Shown piece after piece: positions 25,980 through 34,084 of a stretch of 40,450 nucleotides of DNA. The stretch is from Allorhizocola rhizosphaerae (GTDB lineage Bacteria; Actinomycetota; Actinomycetes; Mycobacteriales; Micromonosporaceae): the NCBI RefSeq assembly GCF_003426775.1, contig NZ_QJUG01000062.1:1-40450 (forward strand). Reading direction: 5' to 3'. Positions within the stretch are counted from its first letter, which is position 1; each line of letters starts with the position of its first letter. The position numbers and the translations under genes were made by a program. The notes under the pieces were generated by a model. It was not told where the DNA came from, did not search any database, and saw nothing but the letters and a program-made list of their open reading frames with translations.

Positions 25980-26786
25980 CTAGAACTGCCCGAGCGCCAG
26001 GCCGCGGGCGAAAATGCGTTGCGTGAAAAGGAAAAGCGCGACCGTCGGCAGCGACACGAGGATGCCGGCCGCCAGGATGACGGGCATGCGCGTGCCCGCG
26101 TAGGCCGAGTTGAGCGACGACACGGCCGTCATGATGGGCCGCACCTCCGGGCTCTGCGACAGCGTCAGCCCGAACAGCAGGTCGTTCCAGATGAACGTGA
26201 ACTCAAGGATGAACACCGCGCCGAGCGCGGGCAGGGCCAGCGGCAGGTAGATGCGCCAGAACACGCGCCACAGGTTGGCCCCGTCCATGCGCGCGGCCTC
26301 GAACAGCGAGTGCGCCACGCCGGTGAAGAAGTTGCGCATCACGAACGCCGCGAACGGGACGCTGATCGCGGTGTAGATGACGAGCAGCCCGAGGCGGGTG
26401 TCATACAGCTGGGTCGAGCTGAACCCGAAGAACAGCGGGATCAGCAGCATCTGCGTGGGGAAGATGGTACCCCCGAAGATCAGCATGAACCAGCCGAACC
26501 CGCCCTTGACGCGAAGCACACTGATGCCGAACCCCGCCATCGCGCCGATCACGACCGCGGCCGCCGGGGCGACCACCGCGTAGAGGAAGGTGGCGCCGAT
26601 GCTCGGCCCGAGCTCGACCCGCGCCCACGCGTCGGCCATGTTGGCCAACAGCTCGAACGAGCCCGGCAGGTCCCAGATGCGTTCGGGGTCGTAGTCGTCC
26701 AGCCCGCGCGCGGCGTTGGCGAGCAACAGATAGGTGGGGGCCAGCCAGATCAGCCCGAGCACAATGAGTACCAGTCGACGAATCAT
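25980..26786 (-). CDS. Carbohydrate ABC transporter permease, MalG type
   Basis: A 268-residue inner-membrane permease with six predicted helices, beginning with RLVLIVLGLIWLAPTYLLLA. The cytoplasmic EAA loop is clear: EAARMDGANLWRVFWRIYLP, where the transporter ATPase docks. It pairs with the second permease, whose stop overlaps its ATG. No ATPase gene is in the window; many actinomycete sugar importers share one MsiK-like ATPase encoded elsewhere, and that is the probable arrangement. Confidence 0.95.
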   Translation of the reverse strand: MIRRLVLIVLGLIWLAPTYLLLANAARGLDDYDPERIWDLPGSFELLANMADAWARVELGPSIGATFLYAVVAPAAAVVIGAMAGFGISVLRVKGGFGWFMLIFGGTIFPTQMLLIPLFFGFSSTQLYDTRLGLLVIYTAISVPFAAFVMRNFFTGVAHSLFEAARMDGANLWRVFWRIYLPLALPALGAVFILEFTFIWNDLLFGLTLSQSPEVRPIMTAVSSLNSAYAGTRMPVILAAGILVSLPTVALFLFTQRIFARGLALGQF

Positions 26787-27628
26787 GAGACCGCCCTCAC
26801 CTGCCTCCGCATGTAGATGAACGAGACCAGGCCGGTCACGATGGTGAGCGAGAACGCGACCGCCGCGCCGTAGCCGAACTCGGCCGCCACGAACGCGTCG
26901 CGATACATGGTGACCGCCAGGGTTTCCGACGATCGCCCCGGACCGCCCTGCGTGCTGATCCACACGATGTCAAACGTCTTGAGGCTGGCCACAAGCGACA
27001 GTCCGACCACGACCGTGGTCAGTGGAGCGAGCAGCGGCCAGGTTATCTTCCGGAACATGCCCCAGCTGCCCGCGCCGTCAAGCTTTGCCGCCTCGGCCAC
27101 CTCCTTCGGGATGGACTGCAGCCCGACCAGGAACAGCAGCGCGTTGACGCCCGCCTGCTGCCAGGTCATCGCCACGATCAGTGAGAGGGTGTTCCACGGG
27201 GCCTCCTGCAGCAGCGAGATGTCGGTGCCCAGGATGTCGTTGGCCGCGCCGCCACTTTGGAGGATGAAGCCCCAGATCACCGCGAGCCCCGCCCCCGACA
27301 GCGCGTAAGGCAGCAGGAACGGCAGCCGGTAGAACGTGCCTCCCTTGAGCCCGTATGACAGCACCGCGATCAACAGTCCAAACGCGACCGGCAGCACCGT
27401 GATGCCCACCGCCCACATCAGAGTGTTGCGCACCGACGTGGCCAGCGCCGGATCCTCCAGGAACCGTATGTAGTTGTCGAAGCCCACGAAGGTGGGCGAG
27501 CGCAAACCGTCGTAATCGGTGAAACTCAGGTACACCGTCCACAGGAACGGCGCGTAGAGCACCACCGCCACCAGGAGTAGCGACGGCGACAGGAACGACA
27601 CGCCCGCCCACCTTCGTGTGCCAGTCAT
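26783..27628 (-). CDS. Sugar ABC transporter permease, MalF/UgpA type
   Basis: A 281-residue permease with the N-terminal FLSPSLLLVAVVLYAPFLWT helix and an EAA motif EVAEAAKLDGAGSWGMFRK, followed by TWPLLAPLTTVVV. It forms the heterodimeric channel with the MalG-type permease. Its ATG overlaps the stop of the binding-protein gene as ATGA, and the order binding protein, MalF type, MalG type is the normal one for family 1 carbohydrate importers. Confidence 0.95.
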   Translation of the reverse strand: MTGTRRWAGVSFLSPSLLLVAVVLYAPFLWTVYLSFTDYDGLRSPTFVGFDNYIRFLEDPALATSVRNTLMWAVGITVLPVAFGLLIAVLSYGLKGGTFYRLPFLLPYALSGAGLAVIWGFILQSGGAANDILGTDISLLQEAPWNTLSLIVAMTWQQAGVNALLFLVGLQSIPKEVAEAAKLDGAGSWGMFRKITWPLLAPLTTVVVGLSLVASLKTFDIVWISTQGGPGRSSETLAVTMYRDAFVAAEFGYGAAVAFSLTIVTGLVSFIYMRRQVRAVS

Positions 27629-28872
27629 TTCTTCTTGCTCCAGTAGTCGTCGGCGGCCTTCTGGATGGTCTCCAGCTGCTTGCGATAGTCAGCCGGCTTG
27701 ACGACGAACGCGCCGAACGCATCGAGCGCGGCCGTCAGGATCGGCGCCGGCGTGGCCTCGAAGTAGCGGTTGTAGAGCGCGTAATCGTTGGAGCCCGCCT
27801 GTTTGGTGACCGCCTGCAGACCCGGATCGGGGATGGCCACCTTCGGGTTGCCCGACACGTCGCCGCGCGAGTTGGCCCACTTGTCCTGCGCGACCGGGCC
27901 GACCCACCACTTGAGGTACTTCATGCTCGCCTCGCGGTCCGGTGCCTTGTCCAAACTGCACAGTGGACCGCTCTCGAACAGCAGGCTCGTCTTGCCACCC
28001 TTGGGGTTCTCGTTGGGGATGAAGAACATACCGTAGTCCTCGCCCGGCTTCATCCCGGCCTGGGTGAGGCTGGTGTTGAACCACGTGCCCCAGTTGCCCA
28101 TGGCCACCTTGCCCGACTTGAGCCCGGCCGCGGGCTCGGTCTTGTCACCCGGATCGGTGAAGTAACCCTTGTCAATCATGGACTTCCACAGCTCCATGAC
28201 CTTCACCACGCCCGGGTCGGTGTATTTGGCCTTGCCCTCGGACAGTCGCTGATAGAGGTCCGGGTCGCTGCCCACCAGCAGCTGCTGGAACCATACGAAA
28301 GAGAACAGCACCGAGGTGTGGTAGAACGGGGTGATTCCCTTGGACTTCAGTGTGTCCGCGGCAGCCATGAACTCGGCCCACGACGTGGGCGGCCTCAACC
28401 CGTTGGCGTCGAACACCTTCTTGTTGTAGAACATCACCCAGTAGGCGATATTCAGTGGCACGCAGTATTGCTTGCCGTCAATGGTGTAATAGGGCTTGAG
28501 GTTCTCGGTCAGGTCGCCGTTCTTGATGGCCTCGTTCCACAGGTCCGTCGTATCGGCGATGTGCCCCTCCTTGACGATCTCGGCCATGCGCTGGCCGGTC
28601 GTCCAGGTGAACAGGTCGGGCTTGACGTTGGTGCGGAACGACGCCTTGATGAACGCCTCGTAGGTCGGCTCGTCGGTGTAGCCGACCGGCTCCATCGACA
28701 GGCCGATCTCCTTTTGCGACAACTCGCCGACCGACTTGAAGTATTGGGCCCAGGCACCCTTATCGTTGTAAAGTTTTAAATGCGTTTTCTTTTCGGTACC
28801 GGTTTCGCCTCCGCTGCCGCAGCCGGCCAAGGCCAGCACGACAGCGGCGCACACTGCAGTGAGGACGCGCAC
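27625..28872 (-). CDS. Sugar-binding lipoprotein of an ABC importer
   Basis: A 415-residue extracellular binding protein of the type seen in carbohydrate ABC importers. The signal peptide is a lipoprotein one: LAGC with Cys18, followed by a Gly/Ser-rich linker. The domain includes PDLFTWTTGQRMAEIV, VPLNIAYWVMFYNKKVF, the phrase PTSWAEFMAAADTLK typical of the family, and GKVAMGNWGTWF. Start at GTG 28872 puts GAAAGG at a good distance; a GTG three codons earlier would overlap the regulator stop as GTGA but has its ribosome site touching the start. The ligand is unknown; the operon enzymes suggest an oligosaccharide. Confidence 0.93.
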   Translation of the reverse strand: MRVLTAVCAAVVLALAGCGSGGETGTEKKTHLKLYNDKGAWAQYFKSVGELSQKEIGLSMEPVGYTDEPTYEAFIKASFRTNVKPDLFTWTTGQRMAEIVKEGHIADTTDLWNEAIKNGDLTENLKPYYTIDGKQYCVPLNIAYWVMFYNKKVFDANGLRPPTSWAEFMAAADTLKSKGITPFYHTSVLFSFVWFQQLLVGSDPDLYQRLSEGKAKYTDPGVVKVMELWKSMIDKGYFTDPGDKTEPAAGLKSGKVAMGNWGTWFNTSLTQAGMKPGEDYGMFFIPNENPKGGKTSLLFESGPLCSLDKAPDREASMKYLKWWVGPVAQDKWANSRGDVSGNPKVAIPDPGLQAVTKQAGSNDYALYNRYFEATPAPILTAALDAFGAFVVKPADYRKQLETIQKAADDYWSKKK

Positions 28873-28877
28873 CGCAT

Positions 28878-29570
28878 TCACCTTTCGTCAATCTGTTTGG
28901 TGGTAACGACATCTCGGACGTCCTCCAGATGGCGGCGCATCAACTCGCTCGCCCGGTCCGGGTCGCCCGCCTCGATCGCCGCGAGGACGGCCCTGTGCTC
29001 TTCGTGATCGCGCACCCGGTCGTCGAAGATCCGCTGGATCTCGCGCTGCTCGCCCGCATGCACGGACAGCAGTGAGTCGATGACCTCGTGCAGGACGGTG
29101 TTGCCGCTCGCGGCGGCCACCGCCCGGTGAAACTCCATGTTGGCTTCGTGCAGAGTCTCGTCGTCGTTGCCGATGTTTCGTTCCGCCTTGCGTAGCGCGC
29201 TGCGCAGGCGCTTGCGCTCGTTCACGTCGTTGCGCCGGGCCGCGTGCGCTGCCAGGTATGGCTCGACGAGAAGCCGTGCCTCCAGCAGTTGCGAAAGCTG
29301 TTCCGTGGCAAGGGTGGGCATGTGCGGGTTGGCCATCACGACGCGGTCGAGCGACTGGCTGATGTAGACACCCGACCCGTGCTTGAACTCGACCGCGCCG
29401 GTCGCCTGCAGCCTGCGCAACGCCTCCCGCACGGTCGGGGTCGCCACCGCGAAGCGGGCCGCGAGCGTGCGCGACGACGGCAGCCGGTCGCCGGGCTTGA
29501 GCCCCTCGGTGCGGATGAGCGCCAGCAACCGCTCGGTGAGCGCGTCGGACAGGCTGTGGCGGATCAGCAT
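28878..29570 (-). CDS. GntR-family regulator, FadR subfamily (FCD domain)
   Basis: A 230-residue regulator. The winged helix spans about residues 3-72 (ALTERLLALIRTEGLKPGDR, then FAVATPTVREALRRLQATGA and EFKHGSGVYI). The FCD effector domain follows, with EANMEFHRAVA and DHEEHRAVLAAI holding the His residues that bind metal and ligand in this family. It lies between the propeller gene and the transporter genes and probably responds to a sugar or sugar acid. A 13-base-arm palindrome at the promoter of the operon is its likely site. A second copy with the same FAVATPT(V/L)REALRRL helix is encoded at 37664-38395. Confidence 0.93.
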   Translation of the reverse strand: MLIRHSLSDALTERLLALIRTEGLKPGDRLPSSRTLAARFAVATPTVREALRRLQATGAVEFKHGSGVYISQSLDRVVMANPHMPTLATEQLSQLLEARLLVEPYLAAHAARRNDVNERKRLRSALRKAERNIGNDDETLHEANMEFHRAVAAASGNTVLHEVIDSLLSVHAGEQREIQRIFDDRVRDHEEHRAVLAAIEAGDPDRASELMRRHLEDVRDVVTTKQIDER

Positions 29571-29572
29571 GG

Positions 29573-30802
29573 CTATTCGAACCTGACTTCCATGAAGCGC
29601 GGGCGATAGATACTCGCGTCGGAGAAGTGGTCCTCCCAGGCGAAGCTGTTCACGTTGTAGGTGACGATGAGCGCGCCGTCGCGGCGTAGCTCGGGGTGCT
29701 CGTGCGCGTTGTAGGTGAAGATGTTGCCGCCCGTCTCGGGGGTGTGGAACAGCGTGGTGCGGCCGGTCCACGGACCCGTTGGGGTACAAGAGAAATAGGC
29801 GACCACTTCGGTGGAGAACGGGAAGCTGGTGTCCTGGGTGACAAGCATCCATTTGTTCTTGTACCGCGTCACGCTGTACTCATTGGCCACGTTCGCCTGG
29901 ACGCGGGTGGAGGCGTGCTGATCGGCGGACCAGCCGGTGCCGGTGTAGAACTCCCACGGGCCTTTGAGGTCCTTGCCCGCGACGCGGGCGACGTGCATGT
30001 ACTTGGCCAGCCCCAGGTCCTCGACGCCATAGATATAGGTGTGTGGCCCGGCCTCCCGGATCCAGCTGCCCCACGCGACCTTGGCCGCCGAAGGCAGCGG
30101 CGTGACGTCGATGAGCCGATAGGTCCACGGGCTGAAACGGGCGAGCACCGAGCCGGTGAAGCCCCAGTCCCACTGCCCCGGCCCGAACCGGTCGTAGCGC
30201 TGGAACACGATCTGCAGCGTGCCCGCGCCGTAGTGGCCCGCACCCAGCCAGTACCAAGCGCTTTCGGCGGGCGGGGGCATGACGGCCGCCGGGTCGGCAG
30301 GCGTGCCACCGTGAATCGTCCTGAAGCGACTTCCCCACTGCTCGACGAACGTGTTGTTGACGATCGGTGAGCCGGTGGGTCTCGTCCCGTCGGGGTTGAC
30401 CTCGCCGAGGAACGTGTCGGAAAACAGCCACAGCACACGGCCGCCCGGCAGCTTCACCGAGTAGGTGCTGTCGCCCCCCGTCCACGCGCCACCGGTGTTG
30501 GCGTAGTTCGCGAACGCTCCCGTCAGTCCCGGCTCGACGGTCGCCGACTTGAGCACGGGCGTCGGCCCACACTCCGCCGCACCGCTCGTTGTTTGCAGCG
30601 GGGCCGCTCCCGCGGCAGCCGGCTTGAACTTCCCGATCGCGCGCCGATCGCTCTCGTTGGCCGATGCCGGCGCCACGCCCGCGAGCGCACCGCCGCACAC
30701 CACAATCACCAAGGCGGACAACAGCTTCCGCGCAGTATTGGCAGTGCCTTTGCCCGAAGTAACCAAACCCCGTTTTGCCAAGACCCGTTGGAATGCCCGC
30801 AA
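29573..30802 (-). CDS. Secreted beta-propeller protein (DUF5005/DUF4185-like), first gene of the sugar operon
   Basis: A 409-residue exported protein. The start is TTG, supported by GGAGGA 7 bases upstream. The signal peptide is long: a charged N-terminal part, then ALVIVVCGGALAGVAPASA with probable cleavage after ASA. The mature part repeats propeller-like phrases: GGDSTYSVKLPGGRVLWLF, SDTFLGEVNPDGTRPTGSP, WGSWIREAGPHTYIYGVED, VANEYSVTRYKNKWMLV, YFSCTPTGPW and HEHPELRRDGALIVTYN. This resembles the DUF5005/DUF4185 group, related to five-bladed glycosidase folds, but no catalytic residue is established, so enzyme activity is a guess. A paralogue lies at 36502-37680. It is the first gene behind the operator-promoter. 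Confidence 0.82.
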   Translation of the reverse strand: MRAFQRVLAKRGLVTSGKGTANTARKLLSALVIVVCGGALAGVAPASANESDRRAIGKFKPAAAGAAPLQTTSGAAECGPTPVLKSATVEPGLTGAFANYANTGGAWTGGDSTYSVKLPGGRVLWLFSDTFLGEVNPDGTRPTGSPIVNNTFVEQWGSRFRTIHGGTPADPAAVMPPPAESAWYWLGAGHYGAGTLQIVFQRYDRFGPGQWDWGFTGSVLARFSPWTYRLIDVTPLPSAAKVAWGSWIREAGPHTYIYGVEDLGLAKYMHVARVAGKDLKGPWEFYTGTGWSADQHASTRVQANVANEYSVTRYKNKWMLVTQDTSFPFSTEVVAYFSCTPTGPWTGRTTLFHTPETGGNIFTYNAHEHPELRRDGALIVTYNVNSFAWEDHFSDASIYRPRFMEVRFE

Positions 30803-30834
30803 GTCTCGTTCCTCCCACCACGCCGTGCCGGAAA

Positions 30835-30863
30835 GTGACCAACTGATTAGATCAGTTGGTCAC
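30835..30863. promoter_or_regulatory. Perfect 13-base-arm palindrome, probable GntR operator
   Basis: Arms GTGACCAACTGAT and ATCAGTTGGTCAC are exact reverse complements around TAG. The palindrome covers the -10 of the sugar-operon promoter, so binding would block RNA polymerase. The core TGATTAGATCA recurs before the AraC gene at 36390-36400. The GntR regulator encoded second in the operon is the most likely binder. Confidence 0.72.
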
Positions 30864-30874
30864 ATACCTGTCTA
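30846..30874 (-). promoter_or_regulatory. Probable promoter of the eleven-gene sugar operon
   Basis: On the minus strand TAGACA (-35, 30869-30874) stands exactly 17 bases before TCTAAT (-10, 30846-30851). This places transcription start near 30839 and gives a leader of about 35 bases to the TTG start. The -10 lies inside the operator palindrome. Confidence 0.6.
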
Positions 30875-30949
30875 GGGGTTGTTTCCGAGGTGTTACCGCG
30901 GCGTGATCAGTTGCCGAAGAATGTCGGTGGGTGGTGAGAATATGCGTGC

Positions 30950-31285
30950 ATGGCTTACGACGAGGAGCTGGCAAACCGGGTGCGCGAGCTTGCCGGCAAG
31001 GAGAAGGGCCTGACCGAGCAGCGCATGTTCGGCGGGCTGGCGATGCTCATCAACGGCAACATGGCCGTTGCGGTGCGCGGCAAGGGCGGCGGGCTGCTGG
31101 TGCGGGTCGGCGAGGCGCAGCGCGAGGCCGCCCTGGCGGAGAAGGGCACCGACGAGATGATGATGCGGGGCAAGGCAATGCGCGGCTGGATCACGGTCGA
31201 GCCGTCCGCCTGCGCCAAACAGGCCGACCTGCGCCGCTGGGTGACCCGCGGCGTGTCCTTCGCCCGCACCCTGCCGCCCAAATAG
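30950..31285 (+). CDS. TfoX/Sxy N-terminal-domain protein
   Basis: A 111-residue protein matching the TfoX/Sxy N-terminal domain: MAYDEELANRVRELA, then EQRMFGGLAMLINGNMAVAV, with the MFGG motif of the family, and RGWITVEP and LRRWVTRGVSFARTLPPK at the end. In gammaproteobacteria this family regulates competence; single-domain actinomycete members have no known role. It is divergent from the sugar operon, sharing a 147-base region with its operator. A ribosome site is not clear. Confidence 0.9.
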   Translation: MAYDEELANRVRELAGKEKGLTEQRMFGGLAMLINGNMAVAVRGKGGGLLVRVGEAQREAALAEKGTDEMMMRGKAMRGWITVEPSACAKQADLRRWVTRGVSFARTLPPK

Positions 31286-31291
31286 CCCGCG

Positions 31292-31322
31292 CCGGCCTTC
31301 CCTCCCGTGGGGTGCCGGCCGG
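31292..31322 (+). terminator. GC-rich hairpin after the TfoX-like gene
   Basis: CCGGCC and GGCCGG form a 6-base stem around a 19-base loop, 6 bases after the stop codon, with no T-run behind it. It could be a weak terminator; it could also be chance in DNA this GC-rich. The rest of the 102-base gap before the PhyH gene shows nothing recognisable. Confidence 0.3.
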
Positions 31323-31387
31323 AAATGACAAAGCGGTGACCGGGACGCCCAAAGACGAGAAGGCGGCATGGCAGCAGGCTGGACGGC

Positions 31388-32116
31388 ATGAGGGAAAAGT
31401 ATTTGACCGACGGTTATCTGCTTCCGGGCCGCAAGGCGTTCGATGACGCCAAGTTCGGGCGGCTGAAGGGGATCTTCGAGGAGCATCTGGCGCAGGCGCA
31501 GGCCGGTGGGGCGCGGGGCGACTCGGGTGAGCTGGACATGCCGCACACGCGCGATCCGCGGCTGCTGGAGTTCCTGCTGGCCGACGAGCTGCTGGACGCG
31601 GTCGAGCCGCTGATCGGGCCGGACATCGGGCTGTTCGCGAGCGCGTTCCTGTCGAAGGAGCCGTTCACCGGCCGGGCCACGCCGTGGCACGAGGACTCCT
31701 ACTTCTGGGACGGCCGGTTCGACCGCATGGACCGGATCGTGACCGTGTGGCTCGCGCTGGACAAGGTGGACCGCGACAACGGCTGCATGCGCGTGCTACC
31801 CGGGAGTCACCTGGCCGAGGTGGGCGAGTACGAGTTCGCCGATCCCGACGAGTTCAGCTTCGACCGGGTGGTGTCCGGCGGCGTGGATGAGTCGAAGGCG
31901 GTGGATTTCGAGCTGGCCGAGGGCGAATACTCGCTGCACGACGCGCGCATCATTCACGGCGCGACGGCCAACCGCAGTCCGCGGCGGCGGGCGGGCTACA
32001 CCATCCGCTACTTCTCGCAGGAGCTGCGGTTCGACCCGTCGCATCCGCGCAATGAAGGCCATCTGCTCTGGCACGCGCGCGGAACGAATGTGGCGGGCAA
32101 TCCGGTGGAGAACTGA
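31388..32116 (+). CDS. Phytanoyl-CoA dioxygenase (PhyH) family protein
   Basis: A 242-residue Fe(II)/2-oxoglutarate-dependent oxygenase. The metal-binding triad is His101-x-Asp103 in TPWHEDSYFWDGR and His190 in DARIIHGA; Arg207 in GYTIRY is placed to bind 2-oxoglutarate. MRVLPGSH is another family hallmark. Members hydroxylate a wide range of small molecules, from fatty acyl-CoA to natural products and ectoine; the substrate cannot be read here. No neighbour suggests a pathway, so it is probably a free-standing gene. Confidence 0.92.
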   Translation: MREKYLTDGYLLPGRKAFDDAKFGRLKGIFEEHLAQAQAGGARGDSGELDMPHTRDPRLLEFLLADELLDAVEPLIGPDIGLFASAFLSKEPFTGRATPWHEDSYFWDGRFDRMDRIVTVWLALDKVDRDNGCMRVLPGSHLAEVGEYEFADPDEFSFDRVVSGGVDESKAVDFELAEGEYSLHDARIIHGATANRSPRRRAGYTIRYFSQELRFDPSHPRNEGHLLWHARGTNVAGNPVEN

Positions 32117-32149
32117 ACCGTACCACCCAATTCTTTCATGTAAATGTGT

Positions 32150-32178
32150 TTGTCTTTGACCACTTCATCGATTATGCT
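32150..32178 (+). promoter_or_regulatory. Probable promoter of the T7SS-type effector operon
   Basis: TTGTCT (-35, 32150-32155) and TATGCT (-10, 32173-32178) are exactly 17 bases apart in an AT-rich island. A start near 32185 leaves about 35 bases before the YbaB-like gene. Confidence 0.55.
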
Positions 32179-32219
32179 ACTCCACACGACCGGCCGGGTG
32201 TGGAGGGCGGTGGGGGTCA

Positions 32220-32546
32220 TTGTTCGGCGACAACCTCGACGCGATCGAGCAGCGGATCGTGGACTGGCAGTCCACGTTGGAGGCGCGCGCCCGCCGCGCG
32301 GCCGATGTCGCGAAGCAGCTGCAGACCACGAGGTTCACGGGCTCGGTCGCGGGCGGCCTGGTCGTCGCGACCGTCGACCACGCGGGCCATCTCGTCGACC
32401 TGACGCTGCACCAGCGGGTGCGGGACTGGCCTGCGGCGCGGATCGCCAAGGCCGTTCTCGTGGCGGCGGCCGCGGCCCGCGACGCGATGACCGCGCATGT
32501 GCGCGACCTGATGGCCGAGGCGGGGTTCGACCATGCCGGACAGTGA
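32220..32546 (+). CDS. YbaB/EbfC-like small protein
   Basis: A 108-residue protein with the pattern of YbaB/EbfC nucleoid-associated proteins: a coiled N-terminal helix (about 5-33), a strand pair TGSVAGGLVVATVDHAGHLV near 40-60, and a C-terminal helix (about 72-100). TTG is the only suitable start in this frame, with a purine-rich GGGGG stretch just before it. In actinomycetes variants of this family frequently stand at the head of T7SS effector operons, as here, so a role with the secreted proteins rather than in chromosome packing is possible. It overlaps the next gene by 14 bases. Confidence 0.75.
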   Translation: MFGDNLDAIEQRIVDWQSTLEARARRAADVAKQLQTTRFTGSVAGGLVVATVDHAGHLVDLTLHQRVRDWPAARIAKAVLVAAAAARDAMTAHVRDLMAEAGFDHAGQ

Positions 32547-32874
32547 ACGCCTGCCGGGCGTGCGGGGCGAGGTCGCCGCGGTCCCGGAACAGATCGAGCA
32601 GCATGCCCGGACCGTTGACCGGCTGTCCGAGCGGGTGACGCAGGCCGCGCACGCGGGCACGCACGTCTCGCTGGACGCGGCGGCATATGGCCAGATGTGC
32701 GCGTTCCTGCCTTCGTTGCTCTCGCCGTTGCAGGAGCGGGTCGTGTCCGTGACCCGGATCGCGTCGGAGGCGCTCGACCAGTCGGCGGCCAGCCTGCGCA
32801 CGACCGCGGCGGCATACGTGGCGGTGGACGGCGCCGCGGCCGGGCGCATCGAAACGGCGGCACGGCGTGACTGA
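32533..32874 (+). CDS. EspC-like T7SS-associated helical protein
   Basis: A 113-residue all-helical protein with two predicted long helices (about 10-40 and 60-105) and the phrase VSLDAAAYGQMCAFLPSLL in the turn, resembling the ESX-1 secretion-associated EspC-like group (annotated elsewhere as type VII secretion targets). Such proteins are probably secretion partners or chaperones for a WXG-type protein. It overlaps both its neighbours (14 and 8 bases) and is thus tightly coupled with the effector gene. Confidence 0.75.
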   Translation: MPDSERLPGVRGEVAAVPEQIEQHARTVDRLSERVTQAAHAGTHVSLDAAAYGQMCAFLPSLLSPLQERVVSVTRIASEALDQSAASLRTTAAAYVAVDGAAAGRIETAARRD

Positions 32875-34084
32875 GCCGGGCGGACTGCAGACCGGAAGCC
32901 AGCCGGGCAACCAGCTTCTGGCCACACGCGTGGACACGACCACGTGGTACTCGGGCGTGGGCATCGCCGAAACCATCGACATGACCGTCGATGGCGTGCG
33001 CAGCGGCTCGTGGATCGACATCGGGCTGGGCGGCGCGGGCACGGCGGCAGAGGCTGCGGTGTGGGTGATCGACCCGTTCGGTGCGCTCGTCGCGGCCGGG
33101 TTCGGGTTCGCGGTCGAGCACGTGCGGCCGCTGTCCGACGCGCTGGACTGGATCACCGGCGACCCGGATCAGGTCGACGCCAACGCGCAGACGTGGCGCA
33201 ACGTGTCGGTCGAGCTGGCCGACACCGGTGACCTCTATATCAGGGCGGTACGCCAACAGCTGCCCGACTGGGCGGGTCCGGCCCACGATGCCTATCGGGC
33301 TCAGGCGGGCGAGACCGGCGACATGCTGGCCGCGCTGGGCCGGGCCGCCGACGGCGTGGCCGTGATAGTCGCGATGACCGGGTCGCTCGTGGCGCTGGTG
33401 CGCACGCTCGTGCGGGATGCGATCGGTGAGCTCGTGTCGGTGCTCATCGCGCGGATTCCACTGTGGACCCTGGAGTCGGTCGGATCGTTCGGGCTCGCCA
33501 CACCATACGTCGAGGCGCAGGTCAGTGCGCTGGTGGTCAAGTGGGCCGCCCGGATCGCCCGCCTGCTGCGGGGGTTGGTCGTGAGCCTGCGCAACCTCAC
33601 CCCCGCCCTGACCACCCTCGACGAGGCGCTCACCACCATCGACCGCCTGCTGCGCCGGCGCAGAATGGGCGCAGGTGGCAAGTGGCCGACCATCGACGAG
33701 CGCCAAGGCGGCGTGGTTGCTCAGATCGACGACATGTCGTGCGTCTCAGCCGTCGGCGAGATGCTGTCCGGCCGTCCCCAACGGGAGCTGATCGAAGAAC
33801 TGGGTAGTCCCTCATCGGCTCCTCCGCTCGCTCGCGCGCTCGGCCCTCCGTGGCGTTATCGCAATTGCGATGACGACGAGATCGAGATGTTGAACCAATC
33901 TGCCCCTTGGGGGGCCGAGCTATACGACGGCAACGGCCGCCTAGGGCACATGGTGCTGGTCGACGGCTTCGACGCGGGCGGCCGGCTCATGATTCGTGAT
34001 CCTGCGGATGGCGGCACGACCTATAAGATGGATCTTGACGATTTCCGGCGCTACTGGAACGGGAATGCGGTGTACCAGGAATGA
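32867..34084 (+). CDS. WXG-type effector with C-terminal papain-like cysteine peptidase domain (candidate toxin)
   Basis: A 405-residue protein with two clearly different parts. Residues about 90-265 are helical and WXG100-like, with the turn QLPDWAGPAHDAYRAQAG (Trp135, Gly137); similar N-terminal parts mark T7SS substrates. A hydrophobic stretch (164-195, VAVIVAMTGSLVALVRTLV) could cross or enter a membrane. Residues about 275-405 look like a papain-like/C39-type peptidase: Gln286, then Cys292 (DDMSCVSAVGEM), His361 (GHMVLVDGFD) and Asp378 (MIRDPADGG), in the right order and spacing. The DNA for this last part is much less GC-rich than the first. The gene overlaps the next one as ATGA. I infer a secreted toxin; a processing protease is the alternative. 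Confidence 0.78.
   Translation: MTEPGGLQTGSQPGNQLLATRVDTTTWYSGVGIAETIDMTVDGVRSGSWIDIGLGGAGTAAEAAVWVIDPFGALVAAGFGFAVEHVRPLSDALDWITGDPDQVDANAQTWRNVSVELADTGDLYIRAVRQQLPDWAGPAHDAYRAQAGETGDMLAALGRAADGVAVIVAMTGSLVALVRTLVRDAIGELVSVLIARIPLWTLESVGSFGLATPYVEAQVSALVVKWAARIARLLRGLVVSLRNLTPALTTLDEALTTIDRLLRRRRMGAGGKWPTIDERQGGVVAQIDDMSCVSAVGEMLSGRPQRELIEELGSPSSAPPLARALGPPWRYRNCDDDEIEMLNQSAPWGAELYDGNGRLGHMVLVDGFDAGGRLMIRDPADGGTTYKMDLDDFRRYWNGNAVYQE

Noticed and set aside
25980-28872. Search for an ABC ATPase gene in the sugar transporter operon
   Set aside because: No Walker A or ABC signature protein is encoded anywhere in the window; a shared ATPase elsewhere is the usual explanation.
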